Notes under the pieces: generated by a model
Told to the model about the DNA's origin: nothing
Database searches by the model: none
Seen by the model: the letters and a program-made list of their open reading frames with translations, nothing else
Assembly: GCA_024644235.1 (NCBI GenBank)
Contig: JAHELJ010000018.1
Span: forward strand, 26,743-90,742
Origin: Lewinellaceae bacterium
GTDB lineage: Bacteria > Bacteroidota > Bacteroidia > Chitinophagales > Saprospiraceae
Direction: 5' to 3'
DNA: 64,000 bases
In this document: piece by piece, positions 28,557 through 37,345 of the stretch
Numbering within the stretch: position 1 is the stretch's first letter
Layout: every line of letters starts with the position of its first letter
Program-made: the position numbers and the translations under genes

Positions 28557-29672
28557 ATGTCAAGATTAGAGGATAAAATATTGGATTTTATCGTATCAGG
28601 TAGGTCTGTCCGGTCCGAGCCACTGGAGAAAGACATCCTGAACGATCCAGCCTTTGATCAGGACCTATTCAATGATTATCAGAAGATTTGGGACCTGGCC
28701 GATGGTCTCAAAGAACATAAACAAGCCAATCTGGATGAAGCCTGGCAGGCTATTGCTGAAGAAGCTGGCATAGCCGAGGAAGAAGAGGAGGATGAAGAAG
28801 GCGAGGCGAAAAGAGTGCCTTTGTGGCGGCGTCTGAGTATTGCTGCCTCCTTCCTGGTGCTCGTTGGTGCCGCGCTATACTTCTTCTGGCCTCGGGATCC
28901 TTATATTATAACACCGATGGCGGATGTCAGTAGTGAGATCAACCTCCCAGACGGAAGTGTCGCCACATTAGAAGCAGGTTCGAGCATCCGCTACCTGAAA
29001 GACGCCCGCTTCTTGGAAGATACTGCCAGACTGGTGTACCTGACCGGTGAGGCCATCTTCAATGTCGAATATGATCCGGATAAACCCTTCAGAGTGGAAA
29101 CGGAGCTAACTTCGATCGATGTGCTGGGCACGAGATTTCGCTATAAAGTAGAAGGTCGGTATTCCGAAGCAGAGAATATGAATGGCCAAGTGGAATTTGG
29201 CGTAAAGGCGGACGGACAAAAACAGGTCATGAATCCTGGAGATGTCGTCAAATATCCTGGTGAGGGTAAAATTGAATTCATCGAATGGACGCCACCACCA
29301 CCTCCGCCACCTACCAACAATATTCGCGTTGATGATCTTATGCACATACTATCCGAACGATTTCAGGAATATTTCATTCCAGCGACTAGTCTTACAAGGC
29401 GAAACCAAACCGTTCTCAGGGTGAATCTGAATCTAAAGGATTTAGAATCCATTTTGCAAGATCTCAATGCAAATGAAGATGTCAATGTTAATTACAGTCT
29501 TTATCGTGGTCGAAATGGCTATTTCCAAGTTAATAGCATCGAGGCCAAGGATATTGGTTTAATGCCTGACTATACCTACAATGATTTCTTGGCTGGTTTA
29601 AAATACAAGACACAGGAAGAAATTAACAATGAAACCGGTTACGTTGAGGGCAAGGGTTATATCAACGAGTAG
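28557..29672 (+). CDS. FecR-type anti-sigma factor
   Basis: A 371-residue single-pass protein. The cytoplasmic N-terminus (1-70) should bind the upstream sigma factor. A run of acidic residues (74-83) precedes a membrane helix (about 93-111). The periplasmic part carries a FecR domain (118-235; INLPDGSVATLEAGSSIRY and LTGEAIFNVEYDPDKPFRVE), a run of seven prolines (246-252), then a DUF4974/STN-like domain (256-330) with LKDLESILQDLN. Start ATG at 28557. It likely holds the sigma factor until a signal relayed from the cell surface triggers its proteolysis; this follows the family model. Confidence 0.9.
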   Translation: MSRLEDKILDFIVSGRSVRSEPLEKDILNDPAFDQDLFNDYQKIWDLADGLKEHKQANLDEAWQAIAEEAGIAEEEEEDEEGEAKRVPLWRRLSIAASFLVLVGAALYFFWPRDPYIITPMADVSSEINLPDGSVATLEAGSSIRYLKDARFLEDTARLVYLTGEAIFNVEYDPDKPFRVETELTSIDVLGTRFRYKVEGRYSEAENMNGQVEFGVKADGQKQVMNPGDVVKYPGEGKIEFIEWTPPPPPPPTNNIRVDDLMHILSERFQEYFIPATSLTRRNQTVLRVNLNLKDLESILQDLNANEDVNVNYSLYRGRNGYFQVNSIEAKDIGLMPDYTYNDFLAGLKYKTQEEINNETGYVEGKGYINE

Positions 29673-29730
29673 AATATCTACCCAACCTTACTGCCTGGAT
29701 TTATAACTGAAAATATTTGCTTTACAATAG

Positions 29731-29765
29731 GGCACGATCTGAGGAGGTCGTGCCTTTACCTTTTA
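29731..29765 (+). terminator. Terminator after the FecR gene
   Basis: GGCACGA (29731-29737) pairs with TCGTGCC (29748-29754) around a ten-base loop, followed by a T-rich tail. It lies 58 bases after the plus-strand anti-sigma gene. Confidence 0.75.
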
Positions 29766-29780
29766 AACATCCTCAAACAA

Positions 29781-29810
29781 AAAAAGGCCAGCGAAACCGA
29801 TGGCCTTTTC
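29781..29810 (-). terminator. Bidirectional terminator before the DUF1501 gene end
   Basis: AAAAGGCCA pairs with TGGCCTTTT around GCGAAACCGA, flanked by A and T runs on both sides. It can stop minus-strand transcripts from the DUF1501 gene (ending at 29832) and read-through from the plus strand. Confidence 0.75.
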
Positions 29811-29831
29811 TCAATACAAACTAAATATCTA

Positions 29832-31397
29832 CTAAAAATGCAACAAAGATTGGGTTTTTGAAAAATCACCATTTACGAACTGATAATAGTAGGTTCCAGG
29901 TGGTATATCGGGCACCTTGTATTCGATAGTATATTCTCCTGGTGCATAGTTTTCATCGGCCAGCACGGCAACCCGCTGCCCAGAGGCGTCTATAAGGTTG
30001 ATCTGTGCTGGACCTCCAGGTGTTTTGAATTGAACGGTAAGATTATCCAGGAATGGATTTGGGAAAGCTCTGACTGAAACTGCAGTTTCTACTGGAAGTT
30101 CAGTTGTTGGGGTAGTACTGCAAGCGGTGACGATGGGTAGCTTTGTAAAAACATTAGAAAATATACTTTGTACGGTTGTTTCAGAAGCTCCCAACCAATC
30201 GATTAGAATACTTCCAAATACATTTCGAAAATCGACTTTCATTTCCACGCCCTCGGATGGATCTACATTGCTGCCAATGGTTGGATTTTCGCCATACATT
30301 CCTGGATTGACACATGATCCGAAAACAAGTAGGGGTGCAGCGTTTCCGTGATCGGTACCAAAGCTTCCGTTGCTCACAATTTTGCGACCAAATTCTGACC
30401 TGGTCGCGGCAATCACTCTTTGATCCAATCCCTGTCTCTGCAGATCATCCATAAAAGCGTGAACAGCCTGCGATAGATCTGTAAGTAGATTTGCATGTAT
30501 TCCTACCGTAGAGTTGCTAGCAGATGTTTGATTGGCATGGGTGTCAAAGCCGTTGATGTTTACTATATAGATTCTCGTCTGCAGACCTCCTGATATCAAT
30601 TGAGCCACCGTACGTAACTGGTCAGCCAGGCGATTTACTCCTTGTTCTGGATAAAGAGGTGATAGATTGGTCCCCATTTCTGCCACACCGCTCAGTATTT
30701 CTGCATATTCATTCGTTTGCGATAGAATTTGACGCAGGAAAGTCAATTCACGTCCATAGGGGTTATCGGGTAGTTCTTGCCCCTCTGTGCCTGGTATCAT
30801 TGACAGAGAAGTCGGATCATTAATAGCCAGGGAGAAGTTGGCTGCGATCCCTTGACAGGTTTCGGAAACCGTGGGACCGAGTGTGATTGCCACCGGATGA
30901 GGAAAGTCGCTGTTAGGGTAATCTTCCGGAAAACCTGAATGGATGGAGTCGAGGTAACGTCCAATCCATCCCGTGGCCAGTACTTCCTGTGCTGCCGAAC
31001 CGGTATTCCAGATATCAGTCGATCGAAAGTGGGATCGATTTTGATTTGGGTATCCTACACTTTGGATAATATTGAGCATGCCCTGATCATACAGCTCCTT
31101 AACACCTGTCATTACCGGATGCAGTCCTGTTTGTTCTGTCAGCTTTATGATACGATTCTCGGGGATGAGAATGTCACTCCGGGCATTAGCAAGATTGTCG
31201 TATTGGTCAATGGGTATGATTGTATTCAACCCGTCATTCCCTCCATTTTGTTGGATGAGGACAAATACCCGGTCGTTGTTTGGATCAATTATTTCCTCAA
31301 AAATCGTTTGGGAAAACACGCCTACTTTTACACCGTTTAATGCTAGTGGTAGTGAAAGGATCGATCCCGACCTCAAGAATGATCTTCTTTTCATCAT
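29832..31397 (-). CDS. DUF1501 protein with C-terminal type IX sorting domain
   Basis: A 521-residue exported protein. The leader MMKRRSFLRSGSILSLP has twin arginines, suggesting Tat export. The DUF1501 body (alkaline-phosphatase-like fold) has FVLIQQNGGNDGLNTIIP near residue 45 and TRSEFGRKIVSNGSFGTDHG near 335. The last ~80 residues (from VSVRAFPNPFLDNLTVQF) are a type A sorting domain of the type IX secretion system. The protein should cross the inner membrane and then the outer membrane to the cell surface. DUF1501 is almost always paired with DUF1800, which is encoded 16 bases upstream here. Its biochemical role is unknown. Confidence 0.92.
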   Translation of the reverse strand: MMKRRSFLRSGSILSLPLALNGVKVGVFSQTIFEEIIDPNNDRVFVLIQQNGGNDGLNTIIPIDQYDNLANARSDILIPENRIIKLTEQTGLHPVMTGVKELYDQGMLNIIQSVGYPNQNRSHFRSTDIWNTGSAAQEVLATGWIGRYLDSIHSGFPEDYPNSDFPHPVAITLGPTVSETCQGIAANFSLAINDPTSLSMIPGTEGQELPDNPYGRELTFLRQILSQTNEYAEILSGVAEMGTNLSPLYPEQGVNRLADQLRTVAQLISGGLQTRIYIVNINGFDTHANQTSASNSTVGIHANLLTDLSQAVHAFMDDLQRQGLDQRVIAATRSEFGRKIVSNGSFGTDHGNAAPLLVFGSCVNPGMYGENPTIGSNVDPSEGVEMKVDFRNVFGSILIDWLGASETTVQSIFSNVFTKLPIVTACSTTPTTELPVETAVSVRAFPNPFLDNLTVQFKTPGGPAQINLIDASGQRVAVLADENYAPGEYTIEYKVPDIPPGTYYYQFVNGDFSKTQSLLHF

Positions 31398-31413
31398 TTG
31401 TTGATTTCAGTGA

Positions 31414-33024
31414 TTAACTTAATTGATACTCAGGCAGACTCATCATTCCGGCAATCATTCCCCGTAGGCGGTTTTCTACCGCAGTCTTCAGTTCACGATT
31501 GTTCGGATTTGCCAAATACTCATTGTATTCAACGGTCCATTCGTAGTCTGGCAAGCCTGGTAGTAGGATCGACTTTAAATAGGATTTCTGATCATCAGTG
31601 ATCTCTTCGGGTAAAACTAACGCAGCCAGTTGATCTATTAGGACTATGGGATCATCGGCTCCTTCAATTTTTTCTATCATTCCCAGCACATCCGCTCCAA
31701 TCCGGATGTCTTCAGCTTCTACTCCATTGATAAGTAAATTAGTCAGCTGAAATCGGAGACTAAGGGTGGTTGAATTAATCCAGGTGCGATAGTAAAGGGG
31801 TTCTTGATAGTAGGCTTTCCACCCAGCAACATTGGGCGGTGTGAAATAGGACATTTGCAATAGTTCCGAGAGATTGCCTATACGCAACCACAACTGATAT
31901 TTTCTTCGCATGTCCGTGCCTAAGTCAATCTCTAGCTGCTTTATTGTACCCACTAAGAAATCCAGGGGATTCTTGATGAGGCTACCAATCGCGTAGCTAT
32001 CGTAGAAGTGCTGACTCTTCAGAAGTGCCTCCACCATGGGATACATTTCATAGTCATTTTCACGAAGGATTTCCGACATGGGATATATGACGTTTTTCTC
32101 AATCACGTCGTCAATATCATAGTACACAAACCACCGGTAGATCTTCCGTGCTATGAATCTGGACACTTCCTCTTGCTCGAAAATGATGTCAATAAGGTGG
32201 CTATACTCTTGTTCCCCCATGTTGGGAATTTCGATTTCACCAAACCGGCGACTCAATTTCTTAGTGGTCGTGTCATGCCTCCATGAAGTGAAGAAAGATC
32301 CTGGTAGTTCGCCTCCCTCCCGGTACAGATAGCCCTTGTCTCGCCATCCGGTAAGCACTTTGGCAATCTCGGCCACGTCATGTTCGGTATAGTTCGTGTA
32401 ATCCCCTTCACCGACAGTTGGACCTTTGCCAATAGTAAAGAGCTCGAGAAGCTCTCTGGCATAATTCTCGTTTGGTTTGAATCGTGTGTTTTGGTTGCCA
32501 TTGAGGTAACGTAACATAGACGGGTCAATCGTGGTTTGCTTGGTGAGCTCACGGAAGTTCCCCAGGAAATTCTGCCGGTAGAGGGTGATGTTTTTATGAA
32601 TGAAGTTGGGATCGCGCTCGTCACCTGTGACAAAGTGATTATGCCAGAACAGGGTCATTTTTTCACGAATTGAGACTCCTTCCTCTAAAGCCAATCCCAT
32701 CGTCCAAGCAGAAATTGACCTTACCCGGGCTCGCCGGATCTGATTGGTGTTGTCAGCCCGGGGCATGGGTTTGTTCACCCAACTCTCGCCAATGGGAGTG
32801 AAGGGATCCCCATCATAATAAAAATTGACAGGAAGGTCCGGAAGCAAATTACCTTGAAGTAATCTGGAAACAATGTTGTCTAATCCCTCTGCCGCTGCAT
32901 CCGCAATGTCATCCTTTGAAGGAGAATACATTGTTCGACGAAGCAGATGGGATGCCTCTCGGGTCGTCCAGACACCTTCATAGGGGTCCAGACTGAAATT
33001 GGAGAATCCAGCCATAGAATACAA
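31414..33024 (-). CDS. DUF1800 family protein
   Basis: A 536-residue protein of the DUF1800 family, function unknown, mostly alpha-helical. Recognisable segments: ASHLLRRTMYSPSKDDI near the N-terminus, EKMTLFWHNHFVTG near residue 121, and ENYARELLELFTIG near 190. There is no clear signal peptide; the start could also be ATG at 33015 (MAGFSNF). First gene of a two-gene minus-strand operon with the DUF1501 gene. The pair recurs in marine Bacteroidota and planctomycetes and is thought to act at the cell surface, but the activity is not established. Confidence 0.9.
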   Translation of the reverse strand: MYSMAGFSNFSLDPYEGVWTTREASHLLRRTMYSPSKDDIADAAAEGLDNIVSRLLQGNLLPDLPVNFYYDGDPFTPIGESWVNKPMPRADNTNQIRRARVRSISAWTMGLALEEGVSIREKMTLFWHNHFVTGDERDPNFIHKNITLYRQNFLGNFRELTKQTTIDPSMLRYLNGNQNTRFKPNENYARELLELFTIGKGPTVGEGDYTNYTEHDVAEIAKVLTGWRDKGYLYREGGELPGSFFTSWRHDTTTKKLSRRFGEIEIPNMGEQEYSHLIDIIFEQEEVSRFIARKIYRWFVYYDIDDVIEKNVIYPMSEILRENDYEMYPMVEALLKSQHFYDSYAIGSLIKNPLDFLVGTIKQLEIDLGTDMRRKYQLWLRIGNLSELLQMSYFTPPNVAGWKAYYQEPLYYRTWINSTTLSLRFQLTNLLINGVEAEDIRIGADVLGMIEKIEGADDPIVLIDQLAALVLPEEITDDQKSYLKSILLPGLPDYEWTVEYNEYLANPNNRELKTAVENRLRGMIAGMMSLPEYQLS

Positions 33025-33085
33025 ATTTTACTAAGCTTAAAATGTAGCTCGCCCGAAAGGTTTCGAGAGCATACACGTTCAAAAC

Positions 33086-33107
33086 AAGCCGGAGGTTGGG
33101 TCGGCTC
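33086..33107 (-). terminator. Possible terminator after the trehalase gene
   Basis: AGCCG (33087-33091) pairs with CGGCT (33102-33106), followed on the minus strand by TTGTTTTG. The stem is short and the T run is broken, so this is a weak candidate for the trehalase transcript end. Confidence 0.4.
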
Positions 33108-33125
33108 CAAAAAAAAATGATTTTT

Positions 33126-34622
33126 CTATTCTTTCAAACTCAGAAATACCCCATTGGTCCATCCAAACCCATCCTGAACAGGGTACTCTCCACCGCCTGC
33201 CTCTAAAGAGACATCATCTACATTGTATTTCTCCAACATTTTCCCGGTAGACTTAAATACTCTTTCATTGAGATGTAGCCAACGATCTTTTACTTTAGTT
33301 GCCAGATCACGCGCGCCGTATCGCTCCAATGCTTTCACCGTAATCCATTGCAATGGGGCCCATCCATTCGGTGCGTCCCACTGCTGGCCGGAGTGAATGG
33401 TTGTGGTGCGGACTCCTCCCGCCGCCAGAAGTTTTTCTTCAATCATTTGTATACAATGCCTGGCTTGGATTTCATCAGCTAATCCAGCAAAAAGAGGGAA
33501 GATTCCAGCGGCATGAATGCTTTTTGCCGGTTCTTCAAGAACGAAGTCATAGTCTGTGTAATAATTAACGCGATCATTCCAGCAATAGTGGTTGATACTC
33601 ATTCTTCGAATCTGACTTCTTTCCGTCATTTGATCGGACAGGTCGTGATCCCCCTTCGCCTCGTATGCCTCTTTCAATGTTTCTTCAAGGATGTAAAGCA
33701 ATACATTTAGATCAATCGGTACTAGTTCAGTTGTTCGAATGGAGGATAGGTCACTCTCATCAGCAAACCATCTACTGCTGAAGTCCCAACCTGATTCACA
33801 GGCTGCTCTCAGATTGCGATAAAGTTCGATCGGATCACTCCCCGCTCTTTTTTGAAGCAGATAATCTTCCTGAAAGCTTTCTTGTCTAGGAATTGGAAGA
33901 TCATCAAAGTAGCGATTCATGACCGATCCGTCCGGTACCTGAACGACTCTCCTGTACACCCGCATATTCGGGTTCAGCTTATGCGAACCATTCATCCAAA
34001 AGGCGTATTCTTTTTCTAGCACTGACAGGTATCGTAGCAGGATTTTTGGACCCCTTTCATCAGCGAGTAGTTGCACCATCAATGCAAAAAATGGAGGTTG
34101 GGATCTGCTTAGAAAGTAGGTTCTGTTTCCATTTGGAATATGTCCAAATTCACGGATTAGATAAGAGAAGTTTTCAATCATCGACTCCACGACTTTCCAT
34201 CGGCCTGACCTGGCCAAACCCAACATTGTGAAATAAGAGTCCCAATAGTAGATTTCGCGAAATCTGCCACCTGGTACGATGTAAGGCTTGGGCAGTGGAA
34301 TCAAGGAGCTCCCCTTTTGTACTTCATCTTGGTCGCGGAGTAGGTTATCCCATAGAGCTTTGATGTGCTCCGATGCTGATTTTGTCCGGTCAGACTGGTA
34401 GGCATCCTGGCTTGTTCCGGGTACTTCAAAAAAACGCCGAACAAAAGTCTGTAAATCGAAACCGGGTAATGATCGTTCGCGCTCGTATGCTGCCATTATC
34501 TGGGCAGGATCGCGAAGAGGAATGCAATCTACGAAGGTCTTTGAATCCTCAAAGATGCCGGAAAGTTGTACCTCTTCGAAGAGCCTTCCATAAACAATAT
34601 CCGGGGTTGAAATAAAGTCCAT
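33126..34622 (-). CDS. Trehalase, glycoside hydrolase family 37, cytoplasmic type
   Basis: A 498-residue enzyme that splits trehalose into two glucose units. Both trehalase signatures are present: PGGRFREIYYWDSYF (117-131) and QWDAPNGWAPLQW (414-426). Catalytic residues by comparison with E. coli trehalase are Asp280 (SGWDFSSRW) as acid and Glu479 (GGGEYPVQDGFGW) as base. It has no signal peptide, so it acts in the cytoplasm like TreF. It is divergent from an MFS transporter 102 bases away, which suggests uptake of trehalose or a related sugar followed by intracellular cleavage. Confidence 0.95.
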   Translation of the reverse strand: MDFISTPDIVYGRLFEEVQLSGIFEDSKTFVDCIPLRDPAQIMAAYERERSLPGFDLQTFVRRFFEVPGTSQDAYQSDRTKSASEHIKALWDNLLRDQDEVQKGSSLIPLPKPYIVPGGRFREIYYWDSYFTMLGLARSGRWKVVESMIENFSYLIREFGHIPNGNRTYFLSRSQPPFFALMVQLLADERGPKILLRYLSVLEKEYAFWMNGSHKLNPNMRVYRRVVQVPDGSVMNRYFDDLPIPRQESFQEDYLLQKRAGSDPIELYRNLRAACESGWDFSSRWFADESDLSSIRTTELVPIDLNVLLYILEETLKEAYEAKGDHDLSDQMTERSQIRRMSINHYCWNDRVNYYTDYDFVLEEPAKSIHAAGIFPLFAGLADEIQARHCIQMIEEKLLAAGGVRTTTIHSGQQWDAPNGWAPLQWITVKALERYGARDLATKVKDRWLHLNERVFKSTGKMLEKYNVDDVSLEAGGGEYPVQDGFGWTNGVFLSLKE

Positions 34623-34724
34623 TCGCCTTAAGCCCTTTTCTGCGAATATATCAAAGCCTCCTTCACAAATTCTCTATTTTTAGCCCACCCTGAAAATTTC
34701 TGAACCCAGACTGGAAACATACCT

Positions 34725-35966
34725 ATGACCAATTGGAGAATCAAGCTTTCAATATTCATCAATTATTTTGTTTTCGCTATCCTGCTCAACAGTGTAGGCA
34801 CTGTGATTCTGCAGGTGCAGAATAACTACGGTATCAGTGAATCTTCAGCCAGTGTCCTGGAGGCATTTAAGGACTTAAGTATTGCCATCACATCCTTTCT
34901 GATCGCATCTTATATCGCCAGGATCGGATATAAACGATCCATGCTGATAGGTTTGGCGTTCATCGGAGGAGTTTGTCTATTCATGCCGGTGATGCCATCA
35001 TTTTGGATGACTAAACTTCTCTTTGCTGCCACTGGGATCTCGTTCGCTCTGATTAAGGTCTCTGCCTTTGCCACGTTAGGTATTATTACCAAAGACAAGA
35101 AGGAACACGTCAGTTTGATGAACTTTCTGGAGTCATTCTTTATGATTGGTGTACTTTCCGGCTATTTCATTTTTACCCTCTATGTCGAGGATTCCGATCT
35201 AAGATCTACAAGCTGGTTGAAGGTTTACTACCTGCTGGCAGGAATGACCTTCCTGGCTTTTCTTCTTTTATGGACCACTCCTCTCGATGAATCGAAAGTA
35301 GTGAAGGAATCCTCCAAATCATTTTCGGATGAGTTCTTAGATATGGTGCGATTAGTCTGGAAGCCCATGGTCCTACTTTTTGTGATCAGTGCTTTCCTTT
35401 ATGTATTGATAGAGCAAGGTATAATGACCTGGTTACCTACTTTCAACAGCAGAATTCTCAATCTCCCAACCACGTTAAGTATTCAAATGGCCAGTATTCT
35501 TGCTGCCTCCACTGCCGTTGGCCGTTTTGCAGCCGGGTTTATCCTGCGGAAAGTCCCATGGCTACCAATGTTGAGTATTTGCCTCCTCCTTTCCGCTGTG
35601 CTGGTTGTATTCAGCATTCCTCTTGCTTCCAATGCAACTGTGGAAGGCATAACGAGTTGGACGAATGCTCCCTTGGCTGCGTACATATTCCCATTGATCG
35701 GCCTTTGCCTGGCGCCAATATATCCGGCCATCAATTCCGTAATTCTTTCAGCTTTACCAATCGAAAAACATGCTCCAATGTCAGGATTAATTGTAGTCTT
35801 TTCGGCATTGGGAGGCACTACCGGGTCCATCATCACTGGCAATCTCTTTGAAATTGTAGGAGGCCAGCAGGCATTCTACCTTTCTCTCGTACCCATTACG
35901 ATTATCCTGGTAGCCCTTTACTTTTTCAAGAAAGCCACTGATCGGGCTGCAACAGGTAGCGCTTAG
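34725..35966 (+). CDS. MFS sugar transporter-like protein
   Basis: A 413-residue polytopic protein with about twelve hydrophobic helices in two halves separated by a cytoplasmic loop (about residues 188-215, rich in Lys, Glu and Ser). The first half has the RIGYKRSMLIG motif of the 2-3 loop typical of MFS carriers. It begins 102 bases from the divergent trehalase gene, so a sugar substrate such as trehalose is a reasonable guess. Its stop overlaps the stop of the convergent haloperoxidase-like gene by four bases. Confidence 0.85.
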   Translation: MTNWRIKLSIFINYFVFAILLNSVGTVILQVQNNYGISESSASVLEAFKDLSIAITSFLIASYIARIGYKRSMLIGLAFIGGVCLFMPVMPSFWMTKLLFAATGISFALIKVSAFATLGIITKDKKEHVSLMNFLESFFMIGVLSGYFIFTLYVEDSDLRSTSWLKVYYLLAGMTFLAFLLLWTTPLDESKVVKESSKSFSDEFLDMVRLVWKPMVLLFVISAFLYVLIEQGIMTWLPTFNSRILNLPTTLSIQMASILAASTAVGRFAAGFILRKVPWLPMLSICLLLSAVLVVFSIPLASNATVEGITSWTNAPLAAYIFPLIGLCLAPIYPAINSVILSALPIEKHAPMSGLIVVFSALGGTTGSIITGNLFEIVGGQQAFYLSLVPITIILVALYFFKKATDRAATGSA

Positions 35967-37276
35967 TTTAGATTAAGTTTTTCGACTATGAATCTCCCCA
36001 TTTCTTGCCCCTGGGCAACGCCATTGTCAATTGCTGGCATATAATGAATGCCACCATACAGGCGGCTGATAGCGGCCTCTGAAGATGCATCCAGGAAGGA
36101 ATCAAATGACCTGACTGGCAAACCGTAAGGTACTTCTACCGTATCGTCGAATGCAAAATCATCTCCATAAATACTGGTGAGCATGATAGCAGCAGCAGAA
36201 GAAATCACGCTGTGGCCACTTGTGTATTCCGGGAATGGAGGTGTCTGCAAGAGAGGCAACCAGTCCTCATCAATGTGCTGATTAATCACCGTTTCGGGTC
36301 TGATAAGGTTGCTCCGATACTTTTCGTCCCAGCAGATGACGAAAGCATCGAATAAAGCGATGGAGGTCAACGCGTAGGTCTTTGCCGACTTCAGAAAATC
36401 AGCGCTATCCTTCTTGGCGGCTAGCTGGGCGATTCCCATCCAATGTCCGCCGGGAGTGATCTTTTTGGTGGCAAACATCACATGCCCCTTATGATGAGAT
36501 ACATAAGGATTGCAATCCCAAAATTTGGCGATCTCAGTTTGTTCCTCATCAAGGTTGTTAACGGTCTCATAAACTTCCACCACCTCTTTATAAAAAGTGG
36601 AGTTTTGATCCATATCATATTCTGTTGGAAGGGCAGGGGTAAACTGCTGAGCAGAATCAATCACAAATGTTCGCATTTCACGCCAGTGTGGTTCGATGCC
36701 TTCCATATAATCCGGTGGAGTGGGCTGCCAGCGCCCGGGTTCATCCCTGATTTCGAATTTGGGAAAGGTCCGAGATTGCTTATAGTTGTCACCTCCAGCC
36801 CATTGAAGGATGTGGCTGGCAACTGTTTCTCCGTAAGCCAATGATTGATTCAGTACTCTTTTCGGCACCCCAAGATCACGGAATTCTTGTTGATGTTCCA
36901 TCATGAATTCGTCCATACGCTCCTCGGAGAATATCAAGGCCTTTCCTACTGTTGTGAAAGCATGAAAGGCTGCGACAGGGTAGGCGATTTCAACATTTTC
37001 CGGAGGGGATGGAATTGGATTCAACTCGTGCAATTGCCCAGCTAAACTGGGATGGTCAGGGTATGCCTGCCTGATCACCTCGTAGGCGGCAATACTCGGA
37101 TAGGCATAATTCCGGCTGGCTACCGGGGGTGAAAAGATATCATATACTATGATATCTGTCAGTTTTGAAAGGGCCCGGTGTAGATATTCCGGATTATCAA
37201 TTGCTTGCTGATAATCCTTGTTTTGCTGGCACGAAAAAAGCACAGCTATTAGACTTATAAAGGCAATTCTTTTCAT
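35963..37276 (-). CDS. Vanadium-dependent haloperoxidase/PAP2-like lipoprotein
   Basis: About 437 residues from ATG at 37276; an upstream ATG at 37309 only adds residues ahead of the signal. The signal ends in a lipobox FSC. The helical body ends in the vanadate/phosphate-binding motifs of the PAP2/vanadium chloroperoxidase family: EYTSGHSVISSAAA with the conserved Ser-Gly-His, and AISRLYGGIHYMPAIDNG with Arg and His. A Lys-containing segment lies upstream (YRSNLIRPET). Either halide oxidation or phosphatase activity is possible; the sequence alone cannot choose. It is the last gene of a minus-strand run and converges on the MFS gene. Confidence 0.85.
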   Translation of the reverse strand: MKRIAFISLIAVLFSCQQNKDYQQAIDNPEYLHRALSKLTDIIVYDIFSPPVASRNYAYPSIAAYEVIRQAYPDHPSLAGQLHELNPIPSPPENVEIAYPVAAFHAFTTVGKALIFSEERMDEFMMEHQQEFRDLGVPKRVLNQSLAYGETVASHILQWAGGDNYKQSRTFPKFEIRDEPGRWQPTPPDYMEGIEPHWREMRTFVIDSAQQFTPALPTEYDMDQNSTFYKEVVEVYETVNNLDEEQTEIAKFWDCNPYVSHHKGHVMFATKKITPGGHWMGIAQLAAKKDSADFLKSAKTYALTSIALFDAFVICWDEKYRSNLIRPETVINQHIDEDWLPLLQTPPFPEYTSGHSVISSAAAIMLTSIYGDDFAFDDTVEVPYGLPVRSFDSFLDASSEAAISRLYGGIHYMPAIDNGVAQGQEMGRFIVEKLNLN

Positions 37277-37345
37277 TGCGATGTCAATTTCTCCACAAAT
37301 GCGGCACAAAGTTAAGAAATGACGGGTTCACTCACAGGCCGGTGA

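Noticed and set aside
36443..36844. 133-codon plus-strand frame opposite the haloperoxidase-like gene
   Set aside because: Antisense shadow, no domain and no start context.
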